Positions 29,712 through 40,271 of a stretch of DNA of 64,000 nucleotides are shown here, in pieces; position 1 is the stretch's first letter, and every line of letters starts with the position of its first letter. Under the pieces are notes generated by a model, which made no database searches, was not told the DNA's origin, and saw only the letters and a list, made by a program, of their open reading frames with translations. A program made the translations under genes and the position numbers. Source of the DNA: Ichthyophis bannanicus (taxonomy: Eukaryota > Chordata > Amphibia > Gymnophiona > Ichthyophiidae); assembly GCA_033557465.1 (NCBI GenBank), contig JAWIIG010000037.1, forward strand, positions 1,860,001 through 1,924,000. The letters are read 5' to 3'.

Positions 29712-32525
29712 AAATAGTTTACCCTGTAGCTTTATTGCATGTCCACTAGTCTTTCTATATTCTGATAACGTAAACAATCGATCTACGTTTACCTGTTCCA
29801 CTCCGTTCATTAATTTATAGACTTCTATCATATCTTCCCTCAGCCGTCTCTTTTCCAGGTTAAAGAGCCCTAACCTTTTTAGCCTTTTCTTCATAGGAGT
29901 ATCCTTCCATCCCCTTTACCATTTTGGTGGCTCTTCTCTGAACTTTTCCAATATCGCTATATCCTTTTTAAGATACGGCGACCAGAATTGCACACAATAT
30001 TCAAGGTGCGGTCTCACCATGGAACGATATAGAGACATTATAATATCTTTTGTTTTATTTTCCATTCCTTTCCTTATGATACCTAGCATTCAATTTGCTC
30101 TCTTGGCCGCCGCTGCACACTGGGCCAAGGGTTTTAACATGTTATCCGCAATGACTCCTAAATCTTTTTCCTGGATGGTGGTTCCTAATGTGGAACCTTG
30201 CATTGTGTAACCACAGTTTGGGTTGTTCTTCCCTAGGTACATAACTTTGCACTTGTCCACATTAAATTTCATCTGCCATTTTGATGCCCAGTCTTCTAAT
30301 TTATCAAGATCCTCTTGCAATTTTCCACAATCCTCTTGGGTTTTAGCAACTTTAAATAGTTTTGTGTCATCTGCAGATTTGATAACCTCACTTGTTATTC
30401 CACTTTCCAGGTCATTTATGAATATGTCAAAAAGCAGCGGACCCAGCACAGATCCCTGGGGTACACCACTATTCACCTTTCTCCACTGGGAAAATTGGCC
30501 ATTTAGCCCTACCCTCTGCTTTCTATCTTTTAACCAGTTCCTGATCCACAGTAGTACACTGCCTCCTATCCCATGACTCTTTAGTTTTGCCAAACGTCTC
30601 TCATGAGGGACCTTGTCAAAGGCTTTCTGAAAGTCCAGATACACTATATCAACTGACTCACCTTTGTCCACCTGTTTATTCACAGCTTCAAAAAAACATA
30701 ATAGATTAGTAAGACAAGATCTTCCTTGTCTAAAGGCATGTTGGCTGTCTCCCATTAGGCCATGACTATCTACATGCTGAGTAATTTTATTCTTTATGAT
30801 GGTTTCTACCATTTTTCCCTGTACCGACATCAGGCTCACCGGTCTGTAGTTTCCCGGATCACCCCTGGAACCCTTTTTAAAAATGAGTGTTATACTGGCG
30901 ATCCTCCAAGCTTCAGGTATTAGAGATGATTTTAATGATAGTTCACAGGTTACTAATAGCAGGTCTGCAATCTCATATTTCAGTTCTTTCAACACCCTTG
31001 GATGTATACCATCTGGCCCAGGTGATTTGCTACTCTTCAGTTTATCTAATAGTTGTAATACATCTTCCCGATGTATCGATATTTCCTTCAATTCTTCCGC
31101 ACCTTTAAATACCACTTCAGTCATGGGTAACATCCCTACATCTTCCTCAGTAAAGACCGAAGCAAAGAATTAATTCAGTTTCTCCACTATTGCCTTGTCG
31201 CCTCTTAGTGCCTTTTTAACCCCTCTATCATCTAATGGACCAACTGACTCTCTCACAGGTTTTTTTGCTATGAATGTACTTAAAAAAGTCTTTATTTCGC
31301 GTTTTTGCTTCCTCAGCAAGCTTCTTCTCAAATTCTCCCTTTGCCTGCCTTATCAATGCCTTGCATTTGACTTGCCAGTGCTTGTGCTGTTTCCAGGTTT
31401 CGTCTTTTGGCTCTTTTTTCCATTTCCTGAAAGATGCTTTTTTGGCAACAACAGCCTCTCTGACCTCACCTTTAAACCATATTGGCAGTTTTTTGGACTT
31501 CCTTCCACTTTTCTTAAAGCGTGGAATACAGCTGGTCTGGGCTTCCAAGATAGTATTTTTCAACAACACCCAAGCTTGATGTAAGTCTTTAACCTTTGCA
31601 ACTGCGCCTTTTAGTTTTTTCTTAACTATTTTCCTCATTTTCTCATAGTCTCCCTTTCGAAAGTAAAAAGGTAGTACTGTGGATTTCCTTACTATCCCTC
31701 CTCCACTAATTAAATCTAAGGCGATCATGCAATGATCACTATTGCCAAGTGGCCCCAACACCCTTATCTCTTGCACTAATCTGGTGTTCCACTAAGGACT
31801 AGGTCTAATATGGCTTCCCCTCTGGTGGGTTCATAACCCAGCTGCTCCAAGAAGCAGTCATTTATTTCATTTAGGAACTTTATCTCCCTAGCTTGTCCTG
31901 CCGTGACACTGACCCAGAAAATACCGGGGTAAATCAAATCACCCATTATTATTACTGCGCTGTAAGTTTTGTTAGCTTCCTTGATTTCTTTGAGCATTTC
32001 ATCATCCATTTGTTCATTCTGGCCAGGCGGTCAATAGTACACCCCCACTGCCATCGTCTTCCCCTTTTTACATGGAATTTCAATCCATAGAGATTCTACA
32101 GAAAATTTTGTTTCCTGCAAAACTTTAATCCTTTCTGACTCAATGCCCTCTCGAACACAGAGCGCTACCCCTCCACCAATTTGATCAGCTCTATCATTAC
32201 GATATAGTTTGTACCCAGGTATCACAGTGTCCCACTGGTTGCCCTCCTTCCACCATGTCTCTGATATTTCAATCTTATCTAACCTCTGATTTAGTGCTGT
32301 ATATTCTAACTCTCCCATCTTATTTTTTAGACTTCTAGCATTTGCATACAAGCATTTTAGAGACCATATTTTATTCATATTAATTTGGCTTTTGGTAGAC
32401 ATGGGTAATTTGGGATCTTTAAGCTCTGTTTGCTCTATACTCGAGGGCATTTGGGATACTTTTCTCTTTTTTGGAACCTCTCTGCTTTTGGTAGTATCCT
32501 TTAAGGATACATTCTTCCAAACCAT
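29628..32525 (-). pseudogene. CR1 pol (ORF2) of copy 3: endonuclease, RT, C-terminal domain
   Basis: Minus-strand pieces 32031-32525 (endonuclease start: LKCLYANARSLKNK, ISETWW, YRNDRADQIGGGVALCVR), 31776-32009, 31228-31776 (LGPLGNSDHCMI, the endonuclease SDH motif, then the linker), 30090-31133 (RT, 347 residues, LDFQKAFDKVPHERR, GVPQGSVLGPLLF) and 29628-29894. The catalytic box reads SADD, keeping both Asp but with Ser for Phe. It is broken by several frameshifts, a 97-bp insertion at 29615 and amino-acid changes. This is the only CR1 copy in the window that still has the endonuclease. Confidence 0.88.
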
Positions 32526-32589
32526 CCACTCTTGGGTGACTGTCGTCGGCTTTCCCCTAATATCTAGTTTAAAAGCTGCTCTATCTCCT

Positions 32590-33483
32590 TTTTAAAGGTT
32601 AATGCCAGCAGCCTGGTTCCATCCCGGTTAAGGTGAAGCCCATCCCTTTGGAAGAGCCCCTCTTTCCCCAGAATGTTCCCCAGTTCCTAACAAATCCAAA
32701 CCCTTCATCTCTGCACCATTGTCTCATCCACACATTGAGACTCCGGAGCTCTGCCTGCCTTTTGGGTCCTGCGCGTGGAACAGGAAGCATTTCGGAGAAC
32801 ACTACCCTGGACGTTCTGGATTTCAACTTCCTACTTAAAAGCCTAAATTTAGCCTCCAGGGCCTCCCTACCACATTTTCCTATGTCACTGGTACCGACAT
32901 GTATCAAGACAGCAGACTCCTCCCCAGCACTATCTAAGACCTTATCTAGGTGGCACATGAGGTCCGCTACCTTCACACCAGGCAGGCATGTTACCAGGCG
33001 AGCCTCACGTCCACCAGCCACCCAGCTATCTACATGCTTAATGATCGAATCACCAACTATAATGGCTGTCCTAACCCTTCCCTCATGGGCACTTGGCCCT
33101 GGAGAAACGTCCTCGGTGCGAGAGGGTTTTACATCACCTGGACGACAGGTTCTAGTTACAGGATCACTTCCTGCCACACCAGGGTGATGCTCTCCTGTCA
33201 CGTGACCTCTCTCCTCCATGGCAACAGGAATGCTGCCAGACTGGAACGTGGACTTCAGGACTATATCCCTGTAGGTCTTGTCTATGTACCTCTCTGTCTT
33301 TCTTATGTTTTCCAAGTCTGCTACTCTAGCCTCTAGAGAACGGACTCGTTCCCTGAGAGCAAAGAGCTCCTTGCACCTAGTGCACACGTAAGACCTCTCA
33401 CCAACTGGGAGAAAATCATACATGTGACACTCAATGCAAAAGACTGGAAAGCCCCCATCTCGCTGCTTGACTGCTGTCTGCAT
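32590..33483 (-). pseudogene. CR1 ORF1 of copy 3: zinc-binding N-terminus, coiled coil, SGNH esterase
   Basis: A 294-residue frame starting at 33483. Residues 15-40 have paired cysteines (CIECHMYDF, CTRCKELF) suggesting a zinc-binding fold. Residues 43-75 are a short coiled coil (LRERVRSLEARVADLEN). An esterase domain follows with the nucleophile motif GDSIIKHVD and the oxyanion block HVGTSDIG (Asn to Ser relative to the other copy's HVGTNDIG). At its end a one-base shift near 32640 replaces the expected GLHLN-type terminus, so the natural stop is read in another phase. The family protein binds RNA and may act on lipids; this is known for CR1 ORF1 in general. Confidence 0.85.
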
Positions 33484-34145
33484 CTTAGTTTAAGTTTGTA
33501 TTTAGATCTTTAAGTTCTTTACTTACTAAGGGTTGCTACAGATATTTATACTAATAAAACTGTACCTAATACGTTTAATATACCTTGTTCACCTGAAGCT
33601 TAATTAATCTCAGGTCCTTAGTGTATGACTGATTTAGGTAACGAGCTTCACCTGAGAGCACGTCCTGTCTTTTAAGATGTGCAAGTACCTATAAAGCTAC
33701 GATCATCCCAGGGGTGGGTGGGTGTTGGGGAGGGAGGAGGTAAATAACACTTATTAAAAGAGGGCTGCTAGACAGTACCCTGTCTTCTGCTGCTGAGGTA
33801 AGCTATATTCTGATTTGATTTAAATTGTAGCTCTTTGCTGCTGCTAGGCTCTAACTTATTATGAAATTTAAACTACAAGCTCTCTGCTGGATTCCAAATT
33901 TAACCAGAAAGCTCTCTTCTGTGTTTTAAATTGACTTTGCTGATGCTAGGCCCTGAGTGACTATTAAATTTAAACTACAAGCTCTCTGCTGGGTATGAAA
34001 TGTACCAGAAAGTTCTCTTCTGTGTTTTAAATTTAAACTTAAACTGCTTCTACTAGGCCCTGACTGATTTAAGAAAAAATAGTGGGTTCACAGATTAATT
34101 AGCTTTAATACAAAGAACTCCTTTCAGAAAATTCCCAGAAGTATG
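33484..34145 (-). promoter_or_regulatory. CR1 5' UTR with internal duplicated module
   Basis: The sequence upstream of ORF1 is shared with 24640-25199. A module TTTAAACTACAAGCTCTCTG occurs at about 33863 and 33967, about 104 bp apart, and each is followed by a related 'CTCTTCTGTGTTTTAAAT' element. Internal duplication in a LINE 5' UTR suggests promoter repeats. No TATA box is expected for these polymerase II internal promoters. Confidence 0.55.
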
Positions 34146-36040
34146 TGACTCCAACAATCAAGTTGTAATATCTTCTAAATAGCCCTACCCTACCCTTCCA
34201 TCCCCTACACCTACCCTGTTGATGCCCACTCTCCTCACTGGGATCCTCCATAGAGATCTACCTGAATACTTTGGATCCAGCTCAACGAGATTTGTTACCC
34301 CCCTTGTACATTCATTCCTCTTCATTCATTTGGCATTGCATAAAGCCTCTTCCACTCATATATTCCCGATTCTACAGGTCCATAATTCACTTATCTCATT
34401 CTCAACTATTCTAACTCTTCTTCCCTTCCTCCAGATACTCCTGTGCTTGAGTAAGCTAAGATGCCACTTCCCCTCTAGTTATCATGCTTACCTTCTTCCT
34501 CCCCCCACCATGTCTGGCTCCCCTCCCCTTCAGTTTTCATCCCGCTCATCCACGCCTACTTCTTAATCTTCCCAATCCCTTGCAGAAATAGGTGGTATTG
34601 CACCACGCATTTCCAGTACCCCGCCCAGCTGTTTGAGCTCTTCCTCGTGGCCCGTTGACTGCCCACCCTCCTTGCATATACCCATTGATATCGCTGCCCA
34701 AGCCAATAACCAAGGGGGCATAGCCACTACAGAGCTTGAAATATTCCTCCCCTCCTGCCTCCCCCCTGCAAGGCAACACAAGCAGGTCCCTTCCCATGTT
34801 CATAGTCCATATATACAATTACAGAAAGTTCCATCTTCAATTAAAACACAGTCAACAAATATGTTTACCCACTATTCACAGATTAAAGCTCTCACTGTTG
34901 CTTATATCTAACTTTTGATGATGGGGCCAATGTGAGGCCTAACAGAGCTTCAACTGTAGGTAGTCCAGGTCCTACAAGGCCCCCCATGCAATACTTACAC
35001 TCAGTACACCATGGCCCTCGGCATTGTGGCCAGATTAGGAGAGACACAGATTCAGGGATAAGCCCCTTTCTACAGAGGCAGCATGCCTCCAGTCAGTGTC
35101 CACACAGAGCAGTTTCAAATACTGCAAGGTCCATAGTTTCCATTAATATTATTGAAGCAAGCAGTCCAATGAACTTGTCCCTCAATTCATTTAGAAAGGC
35201 TTGAACCACAGAAAAATTCACTGTTGGTTTTGGTAGGTCACTTGTAACCTGGCGGGGGTATAGTAAAGCAAACTGAAGGCCCTCGGACACCAGCACCATA
35301 CACACAGCGGCAAAGTCTTTCTGATGCCGGTTTATTTGAAGACAGTAATCCTGTAAGACGAGTACCCATTTGTGTCCTTGGTGGTGGTGCTGTTGGTACT
35401 GGGCTACCTGCAACACCGCTTCTTTATGCACACAGTTTAGAAACCAAACAATAACCACTCTTGGCTGATCCGTGTCTTTGCGGTAGGCCCCCAGATGGTG
35501 TGCACACTCGATGACTATGGGACTCATCACGGCTGGTAGGGCAAAAGTCACGGGCAGCCAAGTATCCAAGTACCTCCAGAGTTACGCTTTGGTAACTGTT
35601 TCTGCAATTCCGATGAAGCGGAGATTTTTGCGCCTGACGCAGTTCTCAAGCTCTTCTAACTTTTCTCCTTGATGTTTGACTAAGGCTTCAAGCTGTTGCA
35701 ACATACAGGCCTGGGACCACTGGGCATCCTCTACCTCCAATACATGCTCTTCCACCTTCTTCATTCTGTCCCCTTAGTCGCCTGTCCTACTTGAGTGAGC
35801 TGCACTGTCAGAGCATGGACGCGGCTCTCTAGGGCTGTCACCACGGCTTTCATGACCTCGTCGACCATATTAGGAAATGGTTCTATGCATGGGCTAGGTG
35901 GAGAGGCCTCCATTATCTTGTCATCTGAGACTCGGCTCTTCTTCTTACGAAGGGATTTGGTGGCCATCAGATACAGAATTTCCATGGCTTGCACCTCACT
36001 CGGTTGGGAAAGATTCTGCACATGCATTAAGCTCTAAAAG
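34146..36040 (-). mobile_element. L1-clade LINE, 5' part with ORF1
   Basis: Right of CR1 copy 3, the minus strand has L1 ORF1 remnants at 35093-36027 and a pyrimidine-rich stretch (34146-34930) that would be the ORF1-ORF2 spacer and the start of ORF2. No strong coding signal is seen in 34146-34930. Confidence 0.6.
35093..36027 (-). pseudogene. L1 ORF1 remnant: coiled coil and RNA-binding domains
   Basis: The start MATKSLRKKKSR lies at about 35965. The N-terminal part ends at 35761. Next comes a heptad-rich stretch (LQQLEALVKHQGEKLEELEN) and the RRM entry RRKNLRFIGI (35582-35764). The piece 35093-35569 then gives an AYRKDTDQPRVVIVWFLN-like segment, the QDYCLQINRHQKDF block and LLYPRQVTSDL, the landmarks of the L1 ORF1p C-terminal domain. 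Two stops or frameshifts separate the pieces. The protein is an RNA chaperone that coats L1 RNA; this copy is dead. Confidence 0.8.
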
Positions 36041-37009
36041 GGACCTGCAGACACTGTACATATCAGTCACTATAAGTGAAGTTCAAATTTAATTACCCGT
36101 TAGTAAAAGGGCCAATGGCATGGACAGACTAGGTAGCATAAGCAGAAACCCATGTCACTAGGGTTTGATAAGACATAAATTATGACTTGCAACATAACCA
36201 GGGCAAAGCTAAATCAAGGTGTAAAAATGTACATAACATCACAGTGTATAAAAAAATGTATTATCCAAGATATATGTACAGGACAAATTGGATTATAATG
36301 GAATAAAGGACTGTTTTTATTTAAAAGGGGATGGAGGGGGGAGGGGGAGGGAGGGGGTGAAGGGAGAGAGAATGGGGGAAAAAAGGGGAAGGCATAGAGT
36401 GTATCAAAAAGGCTTTAAAATAAATTAAATTTAAAGAACTGGCAGGCAAACAGTTCATACAGTTCAAATAGAAGGCTAGTGAACCATAACTGTCTATTGG
36501 CTAGATGGGTGCAAAGGGGAAAAAGAGGAAAACCAAACTGTTCAAACCAAGGAAAGTGTATATATGATGGTGAGACAGGCTACGGACGTCATAGCAATTG
36601 AAGCACCTATGAAAAGCTAGGGAGATGAAATTATTATAACCAAATCTAAAATCCATATCAGTATAAAAAAAGCATAAAAAATAAATAGCCTAAAAAACCC
36701 TGTTAAAATGGGATTATTAATAATAGAATGAATACTTGGTCAGACACCCTGCATAAAATTAATAAAAACAAAAAGGGATGGGGGTCGTAAAACCAATGTA
36801 AAAAGTACCATAAAACAGCTATCTCTAAAAGTAGGTAAAAATACTGAAAGGGCTTTAAGATACAATCAAACTTAATTATTTACCAGCTAAAACATATATC
36901 ATAAAATGTTAATAATATATAATAAAATAATGACAAATTTTATGATAATAAGTGTACTAAAAGGGTGAACATAAAAATAGCTTAAAAACAAAAATGAAAA
37001 GCAGACCAT
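36041..37009. other. AT-rich stretch without recognisable genes
   Basis: AT-rich, with a purine block (about 36325-36395, GGAGGGGGGAGGGGGAGGGA) and many short A/T runs. It lies between the L1 5' side and the 3' end of the Penelope-like pol on the minus strand, so it is probably the 3' flank or UTR of the latter. I see no open frame or RNA gene. Confidence 0.5.
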
Positions 37010-37431
37010 ATTTGTTCAAAGGAAAACCGAAAGATACTGGTCTTGGTTAAGGCCACCTAGAAAGAGGGAACTGCGTTTAAAAATGTATTTTTGTTCTAAT
37101 TTGAGCAAAGTTTAATCACCTCTCCAGTGTGATCGTACTACTTTGAGCACCAGACATTTTAGATCAGATTGTGAATGTTGAACTTGAAGCTTGAAGTCAC
37201 TAAAGGTTTGTCTATAAGTTGTCTCCTTATACAACTCTTATGTTCTACTATTTGCACACATAGATTGCATTTGGTTTTATCAACATATATAAATTTACAG
37301 GGAGAAATGATATCACTACATAGTTGGTTTCACAGTTGGAAAAATCATTTAAAAATAACTTCTCATTGGTAGTGGGATGTATAAAAACTTGTCTGGTTGT
37401 CAAAATGTGCACACATAGAGCATGATTCAGG

Positions 37432-37976
37432 GTGGGGGCCGTCTGGGCCGTCCAGACATCCCCAAGGAAGATGGGGCTGTTAGGACCCGATTCTGGTCCG
37501 CAGAAAAAAATGTTCCCGCAGAAGCCAGAATTGGGCCCAAGAACGGCCCGGTCTGCCTCTGCTGCCTGCGGGAATGGCCTCCCCATAGGTGTCCCCAACA
37601 TCCACGGCTCTGGCCTCCCTTTTCCCCACCGCTCAACCCATGACTGGCCTGGCGTGGCCTGGATCGGGTGGTGGGGATCCACTGCACCAGGCCCCAGCAC
37701 CGATCACTCTGAAGTGCTGCTTATACCACCTTTGCGATGATATAAGCAGCACATCCCCATGAGCCCAGCAGGACATATAGGGCTGTGAGCTGAATCGGCC
37801 ATGAATGTGCTGCCGAGCTGGCTTGTCCCTGCTCTGCCCAGACCCTACCCCCTCTCGCCCCCCACTGGCTCTCCCTGTCTTAGAGCACAGGACATGTGAA
37901 GAGGGCAGGAGGGGGAATAGGGTCCAGGCGACTTGTGTGGCTGCCCGTGCCACCGGGACATGTAGCCCTGCAACCC
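37432..37976. mobile_element. GC-rich 0.55-kb insertion in the PLE GIY-YIG linker
   Basis: A sharply bounded GC- and CpG-richer block inside AT-rich PLE coding sequence. TTCAG stands at both boundaries (37427-37431 and about 37981-37985), a possible target duplication. Its right end, read on the minus strand (TTGCAGGGCTACATGTCC), resembles TTGCAGGGCTGCACATCC at 59952-59969, so it belongs to a repeat family. No TIR of useful length and no coding region are evident. A short near-palindrome lies at about 37720-37755 (TGCTTATA...TATAAGCA). Confidence 0.5.
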
Positions 37977-39430
37977 ACGTTTCAGAATGACCTCCATATT
38001 GAACAATGGGCACATCTAAAATGGCCAGTGACTTTTTGTTTAATCTTTGGCATAGATGATACAAGGATATTAGAAAGGTTAGTATTACGCCTATGTGCTA
38101 CAGTAACCTGAGATGTACTGAAGGGAGGAAGGACAGACAAAATCCACCATTTTTCTTTCAAAATTCTGATATGGGATAAATTTGAGAAAGTGAGGACACA
38201 GACAAAATGATTTTGATTAGTCTGGCTTGACCACGTAATAGTTGTTGTCTGATGATTTGGCCTGCTGATAGGCACATTCCACACAATCTTGTGGATACCC
38301 ACGTTCTTTAAATCATTCCTTCATATCTGTAGCATGTTTTTCAAAATCCTGAGTACTGGACAAACTCTCCGAGCTCTAAGGAATTGACTAACTGGTAAAT
38401 TACACTTTAGAGATCTGTTATGGAAACTATCGAAATGAAGCAACTGGTTTCTATCCATGGGTTTGCGAAAAAGATCAGTGATGAAACCTTCTTGACCTTT
38501 CTTTATAAGGATGTCTAGATATGAAACCTCAGTGATTTTAGACTCAAATTTTAAATTTTCATCAATAGAGCTGAGCCATACTAAAAAGTCATGTAAAGCA
38601 TCACTACTGCCCTCTCAGACCATCAACACATCATCCATATAGTGTTTCCAAAGTTTAATATGTGTGGTAAAACGGTGTTTCTCTAAGAATTGCTTCTCAA
38701 AACGTGCAACATACAAATCTGTGACAACCAGAGCCATAGATGATCCCATAGCAATTCTCTTGATTTGGCGGTGGAAGAGTCCTCTAAAGCAAAAATAGTT
38801 CTTAGTGCCAGTACCGTGAGAAAAAAGGTGGGAGGATTTCTCAGAGTGGGTCTGTCCAACAAAACATTTTCAATTATTGTTAAGGCAGCTTTCTGTGTTA
38901 TATTTGTGTACAATAAAGCTATGTCTAACGTAACCAAAATCAAATCAGTGTGGTAACCCTGAAAATCATCAAAAATTTGTATAATACGTTATGAGTCACA
39001 AACTTAAAAGGCGCCTGCACTACAGACGGTCTCAAAAACACATCCAGGTATTTTGAAACAGGTTCAAAAATGGACCCAATAGCAGAAACAATTGGTCGTC
39101 CTGGAGGGTTATCCAAGGACTTATGTATCTTTGGCAAGATGTATATAGTTGGAGTTATGGGATGGTCCAACTTCAAAAATTCAAACTTCTTTATTAAATT
39201 ATCCAGATCAAGGTCTGATTGAAAAATGGAATTGAGACTAGTCTTTAAGGCAATGGTGGGGTCATCATCAAGTCTGTCATAAAATTGCTTATCCTGCAAC
39301 TTCCTATTCAATTCTTTTACATAATCTGATGTATTCACGAGGACCAATGCTCCCCCTTTGTCTGCTGGTTTTATTATCAGTTTAAGATTATCTCTAAATT
39401 TAGTGAGAATGGCCTTCTCCTCCTTATATA

Positions 39431-39639
39431 CTGGGTGGCCCAAAAAAAGTGAGAACGTCTCGTAAATTAAAAGCTTAAATAGTTTAATTATTTACCTTTT
39501 TTAGCTATATAATGTCTTTATTTCGACAATTTCTGGTCGCCATCTTTCTTTTTAATTTGTCAATCGTTTACATATGTCTTTTTGAATTTTTAATAACTTA
39601 TATGCTACGAGATGTTCTCACTTTTTTTGGGCCACCCTT
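39431..39639. mobile_element. Mariner-type MITE, 209 bp
   Basis: Terminal inverted repeats of about 32 bp (GGGTGGCCCAAAAAAAGTGA left, its complement right), flanked by TA at 39429-39430 and 39640-39641. The interior is AT-rich and non-coding. It is inserted in the PLE pol frame, which resumes on the other side. Confidence 0.9.
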
Positions 39640-40271
39640 TATATTGTAGTGCATCTGTGTAGTCTTCATATATAATGACTCAACTCTCTTTGTCACTATC
39701 CTTTCAAACATGTCAATAACCGGGTTACTGATTCTGATAATTATTTTGGAAATGGGTCTAGTGATTGTGTTTCTGTTTTTGTTTGGGTCCCTCACCTTTC
39801 CAAAGGTTGTCCATCTGAAAATCCCAACTGAGACCTCCTTGTTGGGAAGAAAATAAGGAGGCAGAATTGTCAGGGTATTCGTCTACATGGGAATGACTTC
39901 TTTTTCTAATAGGTTCGCTAGTTTTATCCCCTTTTTTAAAAAAACTGAGACTTTAGGAGGTTGGTGTTTTTCAATCTGACCAACCTTACGTCAGAAAGAG
40001 AAATTTCTATGAGCTGATCGGGTTATTTCCCATGGATGTTTATGTTTTATGTTTATGTTTTATTAAAATTTGATATACCACCCACACCAAATTAGGCATC
40101 TGGGTGGTTCACAATTAATTAAAATTACAAGCTGCAGAAATTAAGAAAAGAACGCCATCATGTTAAATAGAAAAGAGAAGAGGAATTTTACAAAACAGGT
40201 AAAACGAGACATGACAGGAAGGGTAGGTCAGAGAAGGGAGTAAGAAAGAGAACCAAACATAGGGGCAAGGT

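Larger units (their letters stand above)
27829..34145 (-). mobile_element. CR1-clade LINE copy 3, near full length, with two insertions
   Basis: The 3' end at 27829 has AACATAAG-type repeats and the family 3' UTR. The 5' end at about 34145 coincides with the end of the other 5' UTR copy (25199). Removing the solo LTR at 27927-29372 and the retroposon at 29615-29711 leaves about 4.8 kb with 5' UTR, ORF1 and ORF2. The copy has several frameshifts. It lies between two L1 pieces. Confidence 0.9.
37010..39830 (-). pseudogene. Penelope-like pol: RT and GIY-YIG endonuclease, broken
   Basis: RT landmarks on the minus strand: LKLIIKPADKGGALVLVNTSDY (39350 region), YILPKIHKSLDNPPGRPIVS (39100), LVTLDIALLYTNI (38930) and the catalytic YMDD (38629-38640), followed two codons later by a TGA. 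Downstream come an AHRRNTNL block and a Cys pair (FRCAHCS, 38020). After the GC-rich block comes HPTTNEKLFLNDFSNCETN (37380), the entry of the GIY-YIG fold, frameshifted near 37310. The segment SDLKCLVLKVV with LEQKYIF (37060-37140) is its C-terminal half, with one internal TAA. PLE enzymes prime reverse transcription at chromosomal nicks made by the GIY-YIG domain. This copy is inactive. Confidence 0.85.
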
